From Diaporthe sp. PMI_573 (lineage: Eukaryota; Ascomycota; Sordariomycetes; Diaporthales; Diaporthaceae), in assembly GCA_021399435.1 (NCBI GenBank), contig JAJTUP010000048.1:372001-436000 (forward strand): 64,000 nt of DNA, written 5' to 3'. The notes beneath the pieces are model-generated. The model made no database searches, was not told the origin of the DNA, and saw only the letters and a list, made by a program, of their open reading frames with translations. This document shows, piece after piece, positions 44,884 through 56,399 of the stretch. A program made the position numbers and the translations under genes. Numbering within the stretch: position 1 is the first letter of the stretch; every line of letters starts with the position of its first letter.

Positions 44884-44911
44884 AATCATCATCATCATCA
44901 TCATCATTATA
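44884..44911. repeat. ATC trinucleotide microsatellite
   Basis: Seven to eight ATC units, flanked by AAT-rich sequence. Confidence 0.85.
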
Positions 44912-45405
44912 ATCGTCACCCACCTGTGCCGCCCTTTCCCCAATCTGGCCCCTTGAACACACACACCCCTTCCGCCATCCATGCTCCATAGTCCCTGTCG
45001 TTATTATTCCCGGGCTAGACTTCATCCAGCATTCCGTCGCGCAGTCTCTGTCCGCCCATCCGATTAGCCCCAGCTCTGCACCTACACAGTAATACACACA
45101 CACTGGCAGAGTCGCAGGACAGTATTCCCCCCGGACGATCCACTGCGCTTCAGCAACGGGGCCAAAAGGGTCCATCGTCGCCTGGGGTTGAGACTCCACC
45201 TATATCAGGTCCTGCTCTCCCCGTCTCCCCATCTCCCCACGCCGCCTTCTCCTGATTCTTTTTCCCCCTTCTCTTGACCCAACAGTCAGCCAGTCCCAGT
45301 CCGCCCCCACCAATCCCTGCCGTGTCGCCTACTGCCCTGTTCTCTCTTGCAACTTCAGGCCAAAGGTCAGAACCAGCTTCGGAAGAGGCAAAAGGGTGGG
45401 CCAAA

Positions 45406-46442
45406 ATGACGGACGCAAACATCGAGAAGGACATCCCTCACACCTCGGGCGCAGACGCCAACGGTGCCAACCACAATGCCCAGCCTGCCCAGCGCTACAA
45501 CAACAACTACGGGAACCCCCTCGCCCACGCCCACAGCGGCAACGATGCTCGCCTCCCTGCCTTCGGTGGTGAGTTCCAGCCCGGTCTGTACAAGGCCATC
45601 GAGAACCGCAAGATCGCCAACCCGGCCCCTCTCGGCCTCAGCGCCTTCGCCCTGACCACCTTTGTCCTCTCCGCCATCAACCTCCAGGCCCGCGGTGTCA
45701 CCGCCCCTAACATCGTCGTCACCCTGGCCTTTGGCTACGGCGGCCTCGTACAGCTCCTGGCCGGCATGTGGTGAGTCGCCAACCCAGCCCGCCCTCCAAA
45801 GGGCCCCCCGTCCTCCTCCCTCTTCGCGGCCACCAGCCTGCTGACGCTTCTTGTGCCTGCCCCTTCCCCCAGGGAGATGGCCATAGGGAACACGTTCGGT
45901 GCCACCGCCCTCTCGTCCTACGGTGGCTTCTGGATCTCGTATGCTCTCATCCTCACGCCCTCCCTCGGTGTCGCAGATGCCTACGAGGGCACAAACACCG
46001 AGGCCAGCGCCATTGGCTTCTTCCTGACCGGCTGGTTCATCTTCACCACCATCCTGCTGCTCTGCACCCTGCGCTCCACCATCATGTTCTTCAGCCTCTT
46101 CTTCACCCTGGACCTCGCCTTCCTGTTCCTCTTCTGCTCCGAATTCGCAAAGAACAACGGCGCCGCCACTGTCGGCCTTGGTCTGCAAAAGGCCGGCGGC
46201 GTTTTTGGCATGCTGGCTGCCTTCTTGGCTTGGTACAACGCCTTTGCCGGTATCGCAGACTCCAGGTGAGTGCTCAGGCCCCCGAGGCCCTCCCGCCTCC
46301 TTCCCGTTGAGAGAAACGCCACGGCTGACGCGGCGCGAACTCACCTAGCAACTCATTCTTCCTCATACCCGTTTTCCACTTTCCGTGGAGCGAGAAGGGC
46401 CGAGAGAATCGCCTGGCAAAGCAGGCCTCGCACACCGTTTGA
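45406..46442 (+). CDS. GPR1/FUN34/YaaH-family acetate transporter
   Basis: Three exons, 45406-45770, 45873-46265 and 46349-46442, give 283 residues. Introns use GTGAGT..CAG and GTGAGT..TAG, and all junctions keep frame ([11 protein letters not shown] and IADS-SNSFF). The cytosolic N-terminus is followed by the signature NPAPLGL (72-78), which lines the pore in this family. Six transmembrane helices follow, with the second conserved stretch [19 protein letters not shown]. The C-terminal tail is short and basic ([15 protein letters not shown]). Relatives are yeast Ady2/Ato1 and Aspergillus AcpA, plasma-membrane permeases for acetate and ammonium. Substrate here is inferred from the family. Expression of such genes usually follows acetate use and glucose repression, but no regulatory site was identified with confidence. 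Confidence 0.95.
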
Positions 46443-47854
46443 GAGTGCGCAGCGCCAGTGCTGCCGAATGTGTTTCCTGTCTCCGGGTGTCTTTGGCAAA
46501 ATTGTTTCCGGAGCACAATACCCGTCACTTCGTGACACTTCCTACTTCCTTATTAATAACGAATCCATGCCGAGTATCGGTGGGATCTCGTCGCGATTAC
46601 TTCTTTTTTGCGTCGGGCGCAGTCGGGCAGGCCACGCCAGAGTCCCCGTGTGGTTATTCTAGAGGGCTTGTTTTGGGGACATGCTAGCAGGGCACACCGC
46701 CGTGTCTCTATATCAACTACGACACGTTGACAAGCTTTGGTGGTTAAGGCAGGTGGCACTGGTCTCATTACTAGGGGGGCTTGGTCGATTCTGTCTAGCC
46801 ACATCTAAGGAAGGAGGCGCCAATAGTTATCTATAACCCTTTACATGGCCTTAAATCCAGCCCAATTCAACTACTTTGAAGCATCTGGGATGAGCGGCTT
46901 CGGAAGATCACCAGTACTTGGGAAGACCCGTCCCGTTGCCAGGGTTTGAGTAGCAGCTTAGAGCAAGTCGGCAGCTCGGATGGTCGACTGCTGTCTCACT
47001 TTCTTTCCATAACTTCCCTATGCTTGCGCAGTGTGCTACATCCGAACCCTATTTGGGGGCTGCCGCTCGGTTTGAGGGAGCCATGGGTTTGCCTGTTGTG
47101 CTCTCGAATCTCTCACAATCCGGACTTGCCCACCGTCAACCCCCTGACGACGCCAGTAGACAATGTGCTATATGATACGCTATCTTTGACGGGGGTGCCA
47201 CTGTGCGACGTTGATTTGCGAGTCTAACTTGGTCGATATTTGCTGCACTAGCAAGGTTGCCCACATAGCGGCTCTCACCCACGGGCGATCCTGGTGTACT
47301 ATTGAAGGTCTCATTCTGGCGACGTGGTGCAGTTTGCATCCCCTTGGAATGGTGCTGTTGCAAGATCAAGCAGCATTCGCAGCGAGCCTGGGTTTGGCGT
47401 TACTTTCCCAGCCCCAAAGCAATCAGTCCGTCGGGTGCGGGAGGGGAGCTGTCGTGGCTGGGCTACATCCCTCGAAGCCATCACTTTGGTAGCCATTTCA
47501 GTGAGGGCAGCTTCAGTAAATCAATTACTTGAGTTTTTTTCGTTTTTTTTTTTTCGTGGTTCTCGTTGACAAGAACGGTAGTGTCTGCATCCTTAAGCCG
47601 TCGGGGGCTCCGGACCCTCTCATACGTAACAAGTGACGATAGCAACAATAAGCGTCCCTTTCCTCCGAAGCAATGTCTAACCCTGAGTATATGAATGGAT
47701 CTTCCAAAGAAAAGCGTCAAATCCCTGCTCCGTGTATAAGTAAATCTTCCGTGCCTCGTCGATTCCTTGGAAGGTAGTGTCTTCTGCAATCGGTACCAAC
47801 GACTTGTGTACGGCTAATTCAAGGCAGTGTCTCGGGCTCGCGCAGGCAGACCTC
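46443..47854. other. 1.4-kb convergent intergenic space
   Basis: Between the transporter and WSC gene 3' ends. A T-run sits at 47543-47554. A tRNA-like string near 46735-46805 does not fold properly (see rejected). Nothing else is seen. Confidence 0.4.
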
Positions 47855-50585
47855 TCACGACCAACGAGCCCTGCCTCGCGGACCACAGCTCCTCTTCTTT
47901 GAACTCATCGCCGCAGCGGGCACAGGATCGACCGATTCCTCCCCCCCACGCGCAGCACCCGGCTCATCCGCAATACCACTTTGAGAGCTGGCCGTTGTGA
48001 AATTGCCTGGCATGGGATGGCTTAGTCCGAGCGAAAAGTCTGAAGAATTGGGATGAAGGTCTTTGCCAGTCGCCGTAGCAGACGCCACATCGCTGGCAGC
48101 AGCTATTTTTTCAGAAGCTGGCGGGTCTGTTTCTCCGTCAAAACCGTGGCCGACGACTTGAGGGAGTGAGATCAGCTTTGGCTCCTGTCGAGCGGTTCCA
48201 TCTGGGCCCCAAACGCTGAGGGCCCAGGGGCCGCCGCACATAGTGGAATTGGTAGGGTCACCCGTGCACGGGACGTTGCAGCGGCCAGGAGGGAGTAATA
48301 CAGAGCCAATCAGCACATTGCCGCAAAAGCACTGGGCGCCGTCTTCGGTTCCGGCCAGAGTAAGCCCTTGTCTCTGACAGAATTTGACGCACTCTTCGTT
48401 TGTCATTCCTCCGCGCACATCCAATCTCTCAGCCTTACTCAGCGCTCTGGTGGAGTCATCGGCATAGCAACCGGCATATTGGTATTCCTTGGTCGCCGGG
48501 GGAGACGTGGGAATCACAATAGATGGGGTCGGGGCGTTCGCAAACAGTGTCGGAGTATCGGTGTCCCCCGGTAACGGTACGCAGAACCACCCGCTCTCGC
48601 ACTGGTAGCACGGCCAGCCGTAGCCGCAGGGAGCCGGCCACGCAGGAGTCTGTACTGGAGGACAGAACCATCCGTCGAGGCAGTCGTCACACGTATACCC
48701 ATGATCTGGGCAGGGGCCATTGGTATCGGCCCCAGGCGCAGAAGGCGCAAGGCTATTGTCGGACGGTAAAGGCACTGGCAGCGATCCTTCCAGAACTGCG
48801 GAGGAGAGATCGACGGGACATTGAGTCACAGTACTGACTTGTACCTCCGTTGACGTGATCAAAGCCGTGATGGTCTGAACATGGTAGATGGTAGTCTTGG
48901 CGACTTGGTCGGACGAGGCACTTGGTGACAGCGGCACTGGAACAGGTCAGCGTCTGAGCTGGCCGGAGATGGGCAAGTATCTCACCTGTTGGTGGTGTAA
49001 GTGAGGTCGAAGGGGGGGGCTTGGCAGTCAGGGAAAGTCCAGATATCTGACTAAATAGCGACGATAGACCGGACAACGCAGAACTCGCAGCAGGTTCGAC
49101 ACCGCTGGCGTCGGTTATCCCGATAGACGTCAATGACGACCCTAAAGAAGACAGAACGGAAGTGAGTGGTGGTCGCGGGCTAGAGGAGGCGAGTGTGGGA
49201 ATGAAAGGCGAGGTCGCTCCTACTGTGATGGAAGCCGACGCTGCTGCAGGTGCCGTTGCCGTTGCCGTTGCTGCAGGGTCTGAGGTTACTGGGTTAACTG
49301 AGCCGCATGGAACATTGAAGATGATGGCTGTTCCGCCCACAAGGTCGGATACTTGACAGAGGGGCCCGCTAACGTCGTTTTGGAGACTTGACAATACGCC
49401 TTGTACAGGGCCTTGAAGCACAGGCGGAAGAACGTCAACGACATGGCCTCCAACTGCTGCAGCTAGAGATGTCACTTCCGGCACAGCGTTGACCATTGCT
49501 GAGGACAGCTCTTTCTTCAGGCCACCGAGAGTTCCTGTGGGGTCGCCAACAAGGTTTGGGTTAGCGGCGAGGATGGACTCCACCTGGTTGACCGCAGAGA
49601 GCGCGACGGCAGGAAGGCCGGTGGCAAGATTTGGAGCAGCGTTGAGCAGAGAGCCGACCTGATCGGCCACGCCGGCGGCAACACCTGGAACACTGTCCAG
49701 GACCTCTGTCGTGGCACCGAGAGCATCCGCGATCTGCCCCCCGACGTTGCTTGCAAGTTGCACGCCGGCAGCTACTGCGGATGGCAGGCTTTCCAGAACC
49801 GAGGAGACCTGAATTTGGAGGTTATCGAGGGCCGCGCTGGGGTCAGCGAGAATAGAGGCCGGATTAGCAGCAATCGATGCAACGGGGGCGACAATGTTGG
49901 CAGATAGCTGGCCCAAGAGCCCACCTCCAAGGCTGTCGTCGTCTGATGAAGACCCGAGGACATCATCAAGGGCTGCTGCGACACCACCCAGTACATCAAA
50001 TGCCGGAAGGAGCCCTGCGGATCCTGTTGGAACGGCCGGAAGCCCTGTGGTGCTGGCGCCAGCCGACAAGGGACTGACCTGCGACAAGACGCTCAGCAGT
50101 CCTCCCAAGGCTCCACCGTTTTCGTCGGGACTGGTGGGAGCAGCAGTCGGGGCACCAGCAAGTATTGAAATGACCGAGCTGAAGAGGTCACCAGAAGCGA
50201 TCGGTGGTGTGGGAAGACCTGGGACCGGGGCCATGACAGCACTCCCACCGAGCACGGACGCACCGAGGGGATGCAGAGGGTTGCCCAGCCCAGGGATACC
50301 GAGCCTCTCGGCGCCGTCGCTTGGCGAGGTCTCGGCCTCAGCAACCACGCCCTCATCTACGACGCTCTCTTCGGGGGGTCCTGTGGAGAAAGGGCCTTGT
50401 TCAGACTCCCAAGTGCGCTTGATGATGAAAGCGACCCTCCCAGGCTGCCGAGTCATGGCTGGAGATGAGTAGACCTGGGGTTCTTCACCGTGGAGGCTCT
50501 CACGGGGATAGACAAGACAGAGAAATGCCACACAGATAAGACCAGCTGTTGCCAGGGGGCGTGAGAAGTGAGCAGACGGCAGCAT
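47855..50585 (-). CDS. Large WSC-domain protein with paired Cys-rich modules
   Basis: Two exons on the minus strand, 50585-48986 and 48936-47855 (intron GTGAGA..CAG, 49 bases), give 893 residues. An earlier in-frame ATG at 50621 is possible. Residues 10-27 are hydrophobic (LATAGLICVAFLCLVY): a signal peptide or signal anchor. Residues 95-430 form a long Ala/Gly/Val/Leu/Ser-rich region with periodic hydrophobic residues. A Thr/Ser/Pro-rich part follows. Two short Cys-rich units come next: TCDDCLDGWFCPP (615-627) and PCYQCESGWFCVP (642-654). A WSC domain covers about 685-777 (YAGCYADD, CVKFCQRQG, QCFCGN, CNVPCTGD, MCGGPWALSVW). WSC domains bind carbohydrate and occur in cell-wall sensors and secreted enzymes. 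There is no C-terminal membrane helix, so this is not a standard Wsc sensor. A cell-wall or secreted role is inferred. Confidence 0.85.
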
Positions 50586-51290
50586 CTTGGGAAAGATGTT
50601 GGTGGATTCAGCCAAGAGCATGGGGCGGGCGGCTTGGGCGGGAATTGAGACGAAAGAAGCGGCAATGTCAGGAAAGAAACAGACTGCCAAAACTGGTGGT
50701 TCCAAAATCGAAGTCCAAAAAGGAGGGTGTTGATATCGCCGCGCCGCACGATATTCGACGACAGTGAAGAGCAAGGTGACGGGCTGACGGCGAGGCAGAG
50801 AAGAGCCGGGGGAGAGCGGCTAGAGTAGAACAGCGACAGATCGACCAGCCTTCTGAGAATGTGCATGCGCCTGCTGCAGCCCATGGCACTGCGACTGCCT
50901 TGCCGAGCTGCCCTCGTCGCATCCCGGATTTGGTCACAAGCGGACAGGGTGGAAGGAACTAACCCCCAACGACTGCTCTGGGCGGTGACGGGGACGAGGG
51001 CAAAGAACCTGCCTAGGCAACAACAACCTACAACATCGCAAGCCAGTCAACCCCCTACCTCCTGCTGCTTGGAAACCGATCTAGGTAGATGCGTCGTTGA
51101 AAGGCAGGTGCGCCAAATGTGCCACAGTCGGTGTGTCGTCCATCATTGTTGGACGCGCAAATTCATCGCGGGCTCGATAGGGATCAGTGCGTGCGTGCAC
51201 GGTCTGCTCTGGCAGCTGTGTGAGGGGGGGATGGGTTCTGCCGACAGAAGCCATGATAGCGTGAGACCCAGAAGAAGACCGAGCTTCACC

Positions 51291-51347
<57 letters not shown>

Positions 51348-51564
51348 GGAGGGACGTTGTCAACGGGCGCAGTGTCACATTTGGTCATTGGCACGGGGTA
51401 GAGGGGGCAAAGGGGGTACAGGGTGCGGGTTGCGATGCAAAGTTATTCATGATTTTTGCCAAGCCAAACTCTTCCTTTTCCTTGGTCTCTCGACTAGTGG
51501 TCGCAACAAGTCCGAGTCCCCACGCAATCACCAGACGCCAGTCCATGGACCACTCTCATCACGC
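50586..51564. other. 1-kb intergenic interval with a CT microsatellite
   Basis: Promoter of the WSC gene on one side, 3' region of RPS2 on the other. It holds the CT repeat listed next and CCTAGG at 51012. No gene is seen. Confidence 0.45.
51293..51345. repeat. CT dinucleotide microsatellite
   Basis: About twenty-six uninterrupted CT units. Confidence 0.93.
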
Positions 51565-52544
51565 CTAGTATCTCTTGTCCGACCGCAGGGTATCCGCAAA
51601 CTCCTCCAGAGGGCTCCTGATGAGCTTCGTCTCCTTCCACAGGTTGGGCGTCAGGAATCCGTAGGTGTTGGAGATGGCGGCAAACGTGGCCTTCAGGGTG
51701 TTCTCGAGCGTCTTGGTCGAGCCAGACGAAGATGTGTAGGCGTCCTCAATACCAGCGAGCTGCAGGAGACGCTTGACAGCTGGGGAGGCGACGAGGGAGG
51801 TACCGCGGGGCGCAGGGATGAGCTTGAGGTGGGAGGATTAGCAGACGCACGGCCGAAGGGGGGGGTGTTGACGAGGACACGACGCAGGACACCAGCGAGT
51901 TGCCTGTGGCTGGTCCATGGGCGAGCAATTACTTACACGGACGGTGACGGAGCCGCACTTTCCAGACTCCTTGACGGGGATGGAGTGGGGTTGACCAAGG
52001 TTGGCACCCCAGTATCCTCGTCGCACGGGGATGACGCTCAGCTTGGCGATGATGATGGCGGCACGGATGGCGGTAGCAACCTCCTTGGAAGTCTTGATGC
52101 CGAGGCCGACGTGGCCCTCGGAGTCGCCAATGATGACGATGGCCTTGAATCGGGTCCGCTGACCGGCACGGGTCTGCTTCTGGACGGGCTTGATCTGTAG
52201 TGGGTGGTGAGGAGGACGGTCAGCAATGAGTACTTTAGTTTGTGTGCCGCCAGCGAGGTCACACAACACCAGCTCGGGCGTACCTTCATGACCTCGTCCT
52301 TGAGCTTGGGCAGGAAGAAGTCGACGATCTGGTACTCCTTGATGGGCAGAGAGTGCAGGTAGATCTCCTCCATGCTCTTGATCTTGCCGGCCTTTACGAG
52401 ACGGCCCAGCTTGGTGACGGGCTGCCACTCCTTCTCCTCGCTCTTGCCGCCGCGACGTCCACGGCCACGACCGCGTCCACGTCCACGATCGCCGCGACCA
52501 CGGTCGCCGAAACCACCGCCACGGGCACCACCTCGGTCAGCCAT
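51565..52544 (-). CDS. RPS2: 40S ribosomal protein uS5 (S2)
   Basis: Three minus-strand exons, 52544-52284, 52194-51937 and 51822-51565, give 258 residues, the normal length for this protein. Introns are GTACGC..CAG, and GTAAGT..CAAG with an unusual AAG acceptor; all are in phase. The N-terminus is an RGG-rich segment (about 3-32, [13 protein letters not shown]), a target of arginine methylation in other eukaryotes. Residues around 40-110 match the S5 N-terminal domain ([29 protein letters not shown]). The S5 RNA-binding signature follows with [20 protein letters not shown]. The end [17 protein letters not shown] fits the family. The protein is part of the 40S subunit near the mRNA entry channel. 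The upstream strand is pyrimidine-rich, typical of ribosomal-protein genes. Confidence 0.97.
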
Positions 52545-53312
52545 GGTTTGATGATGTAGGTGTTGCGTGTTCTGGATGATGAGGGGAAGATTCTGGCTGT
52601 CGGGAGCTTCGTTCGGCGTCGGGGTCGAACCGGGGGTGGGTGAGGGAGGGTGAGGGTGAGGGTGAGGACGAGGTGAGGGTGGATGAAAATGAGGACGAGG
52701 ATTCGGCCACTCACTCTCTCCTGCCAGGGTACCTACTACCTCGTGGATTCGCGCCTGCAAACCCAAATAGGTCGGCATGGAAAAATATTGTTCGAACTGC
52801 GCGTGGGCCCTAGGTGCACGGACGGTCTGACAGTCCTCGCCAGCTGGCGCCGCCGCCGCCCCACACCGCGCAGCTGGTGGCCTCCGCCATGTACACAGTA
52901 CCTGTACGAGGCCGGCCGGGAGCTTCTGGCAGGGGTTCCCCGCGCGGGGACAATGGGACGAGGATGTGGGGATGAACTGCCCGCCGCCTCGGGACTTGCA
53001 CGGTCTACCACAATACCATCTGCCATCGTAGATACTGCCAGCTTGGCCCTGGCCGGGCTTGGGCTCCTCCTACGTGAGCTGCAACGTCACGGCCTGCGGT
53101 CGTTGACATGCTCATCCAGCTGCATACTTTAACCTCTGGTCTGCTCCTCCCCCCTCCCCTCCTCCTCCCTCCTCCTGCTTCCCCCCCCGTGATTCTCCGC
53201 CTGCTCGCAGTGAGCCATCACACTTTCGCCGGGCACAATAACCCCCCCCCACCCAGACGGCCAAGCCAAGTCCGCGCCTCTCCAGCGAGCAAAAGTCCTT
53301 GACAGCAAAACC
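52545..53312. promoter_or_regulatory. Divergent promoter of RPS2 and the GH43 gene
   Basis: 768 bases between two start codons. The RPS2 side is a CCTCACC-type pyrimidine run on the RPS2 sense strand; on the plus strand this is a G-rich block able to form a quadruplex (52632-52664). Confidence 0.5.
52632..52664 (+). promoter_or_regulatory. Potential G-quadruplex motif
   Basis: At least six GGG runs separated by one to three bases, beginning GGGGGTGGGTGAGGGAGGG. It lies about 90-120 bases upstream of the RPS2 start codon, in the probable 5' leader or core promoter. Formation in vivo is untested. Confidence 0.5.
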
Positions 53313-55655
53313 ATGAGGCGTTTCCCCGTGCTACTGACCGTCGCGGTCTTGAGACTGGTCCAGGGCCAGTCCTTTGATCCAAACAAGGCTGGACCTCAGA
53401 GCTGGGACCCGGCTTCAGTGGGCACCAACACTACCGTACTCATGAGCCCTCCCTCTCTCTCCTGCTGTGATGCCGGGAGGGGCCAGCCTCCACACAACCT
53501 CGTCTGACGGCCCCAATTGGTACCTTTGTGTGCCATCCGTAGGACCTCGCTGACACATTGCGCATTGCTGTAGACAAACACAACATATAGCAACCCCATT
53601 TTTACCGCGAATGTCGGCGACCCCTACAGTAGGCTGCCCCCCTTTCTGTGCATATATACACACACACACACATATATATATACCTGGCCCTCGCCAGCCC
53701 TCGCTGGCACGCTGTTCCACCCCGTGTCTCGACCCCCTTGGTCAGGCCACCCGCGCTTTGAGGGAAAGGCCCTGGGCTGCGCCGGGGTCCGTCGCATGTT
53801 CCCACCCCTCACTACCCGGTACTGATAATAAGATGGCTGATCCCAGATGTCCCAGTGACGAGGTACTCCTCCGACGGTGAAGAATGGTACTTGTTCACGT
53901 ACAGCACCAATGACAACATCACCCTCCGGCGCTCCAAAGCCCTGACGGACAATTGGGACTACCAGGAGACCCGGGTTGTGTTCAGCCCGGACAGCCGCGG
54001 TCAGGACGCGGGCCAGCCGTGGTCCACTGATCTTTGGGTTGGTCATTTCTTATAGCTGTCGACGGAACCTGCCCAGGCGTCTTGGGGGGGGGGGACTTGA
54101 GTCCAGACCAGGATGGACCGTTGACAAAGAGCACAGGCTCCCGAGATCCATAACATCTCCGGAACGTGGTACATTATCTTCTCGGCCACGCCTGATTTTG
54201 ATAACCCCCCGCCGCTGCAGGACGCTGCTTGCCCGATCAATTGCGTAAGTGACTTTCGCGCCGAGCGTCTGCCTGTCCCGGGGAAACCAAGCGCTTCACC
54301 TGGGGCCTCAGGCCCTCTGGCTCCTTCCCGAGCCCTGTTTTCCGCGCACAAGGGTTGACAAGTTTGCTTACCGACAAGACAGCCCGCCATCAACCACCGC
54401 ATGTTCGTCCTCGAGAGTGATGGTCCAGATCCGTGGACGGCAGGTTTCACGCTCAAGAGCGAGCTCAATACGTACGACCAGTTTGCTATCGACGGGACCT
54501 ACTTCATCTACAACCACCAAATCTACCACATCTATTCCTGCTGGCAAGAGCAGAACTCGGCGTGGCCGGCCAATCTCTGCATCACACATATGAGTGACCC
54601 ATGGACCGTCGACACAAACCTGACCGACAGGCGCATGATCTCCGTACCGGATGAGGCCTGGGAGCGTGTTCCTTACGGTAGACCAGACACCCGACTTGCT
54701 ACAAACGAAGGGCCGCAGCAGCTTATCAACCCCACCACGGGGCAGAACTTTGTCGTTTATTCTGCAGCCCGAGTAAATACACCTTTCTACTGCCTAGGTG
54801 AGTCGGGAACGGCCCTCGGTTTGGGTTGGGCGGGCGGCCTGCCATGCGTGACTGACCTGTTGTACACTGCCAGGCTTGCTCGAGCTCGTAGGCAACGATC
54901 CTATGCAGTACCAGTCCTGGAGAAAGCACCGAGACGGCTGTGTCTTCTTCCAGAACACACAATCTTCTGTGTTCGGGACTGGCCATGCGAGCTTCACCAC
55001 GAGTCCTGATGGTTCGGAGAATTATATCGTGGTATGTTGCTGAGCGTCTACCTGCCGTCCTAAACCGTCCCGAGGGTCCATCGTCGCCCCTTGGGCTAGG
55101 ATCTTTTCAGCGAGCTTCACCGGCCCTGTATTCAATCCATGCTGTCTACGGGTCCGAATTAATGTGACTGATTTGATGGGTAGTATCATGCTATGACTAC
55201 GGCTGAGCCGCCAGCTGTAAGCTATCTCACCCCTTTACTTCTCGAACTACCCCACACCATGGTTGTAGTCTCGTTCACGATAGGATTGGACTGCCTCTCA
55301 TGTCGCTGAAGATGCTGCTTTTTTTTTTTTGTGCAACTCCCCTTCTATTTTTGTCTTTTTCGTGATTGGGCGTCGCATCGTGACGCATGTCGTTCCGTGC
55401 CAGATATGACAGTCTTTTTTTGGGGGGGATCCCAAGGATATTCAACAACTGACACCCGAGCTGCAGGACATTTACCGCACCGTCAGGACGCAAAGGTTTT
55501 CCTGGAACGACGATGGAACACCAAAGTTCCCCCTGGCAGAGAATGGGCCGTTTCCTATACCCTCCGGACAAAACGGGCAGGTGGCAGTGAATGAACGGTC
55601 ACTAAGCGGGCGCCTGGATGGATTTTGGCAAGGGAACAGTAAGTTAACTAGCTAG
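53313..55655 (+). CDS. Glycoside hydrolase family 43, arabinofuranosidase-like, many exons
   Basis: About eight exons: 53313 to about 53414 or 53438, 53574-53628, 53847-54037, 54137-54244, 54383-54797, 54874-55031, 55184-55216 and 55467 onward. Junctions from exon 2 on are in phase. A signal peptide opens the protein (about 1-19, ending VQG-QS). The five-bladed propeller carries the expected catalytic residues: base Asp in NPIFTANVGDPY, pKa-setting Asp in FAIDGTYF, and acid Glu in TNEGPQQL. Further family landmarks are LWAPEIHNISGTWY and VFGTGHASFTTSPDG. These resemble exo-alpha-1,5-L-arabinofuranosidases and related GH43 enzymes on plant arabinan, so an extracellular hydrolase is likely. Uncertain points are the end of exon 1 and the last exon: a strong donor GTAAGT at 55640 could splice to 55707 and end at 55750. 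The catalytic set is complete, so it need not be a pseudogene. Confidence 0.82.
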
Positions 55656-56399
55656 CTGCCTGAGTATTATGCGGCGTACTTGATTTCACGGTGAACCCCT
55701 GGGCAGTACAACCGAATAGGTGCTTTCCAGGTAGAACGTATACTTGCTGAGATCAAGTACATATTTTGAAAGCAGGGGGCATCTTGTTCAGATAACACTC
55801 TGCATAGAGAGCATTCCTGCTGGAATCAGTATCCTGTCTAACTATCTGTTGTGGGAAAGAATCTGAGCACATTCCCTTCGTCCAGAACTACCTGGCCGCT
55901 TGCCCAGCCACCTCTAAAAACCCAAACAGACCGCTCTATCGGATTGACAGATTAGCCTCAGCATATTGTGGAAGGGCGGCCCTATCCAGCTTCTAGTATA
56001 CCAACTCCCTTAGGCTACACATACATACATGTGTTGCCTGGACCACGTAGACCTGCTGTGGTCGCCGATGCTATGAGAGAAGAATAGCCTGAAGCCAGGG
56101 AGACTACCGGGCTGGCACGGGTGTGACTATCGCCCGGGTCGATGGCACTCATCTGGGTTGTTCACCCGTCAACAATGCCCGCTTCGCTGGCCCGTAACAA
56201 TTATTGGTCACCACCACGTGGTTTCGGGGTGAAACGTGGAGTGACGCACCGTTATCGAGGCTCTCCCAGGGCATCGGGTCCCGTGTTGAATCAGCCTCCG
56301 AGACCCATGCATGGGTACCCGCCATGGTTGCGAGAACAGCTTTGCAGCAACATTTGATCGCCTTCCGCGTGGTCCCAATTCGGGATGACAGGCACCAGC
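55656..56399. other. Convergent intergenic space
   Basis: 3' regions of the GH43 gene and ILV1. An alternative last exon of GH43 may use 55707-55750. Nothing else is seen. Confidence 0.4.

Larger units (their letters stand above)
41585..45405. other. 3.8-kb gene-poor interval
   Basis: No recognised protein on either strand. It carries G- and C-runs, CA, TG and ATC microsatellites at 44.2-44.9 kb and CCTAGG at 43017. The last 400 bases before 45406 are pyrimidine-rich leader of the transporter gene. Confidence 0.45.

Noticed and set aside
46735..46805. tRNA-like string (GGTGGTTAAGGCA and GGTCGATTC)
   Set aside because: No acceptor stem and no complete anticodon arm could be drawn. Resemblance is limited to short D- and T-arm-like words.
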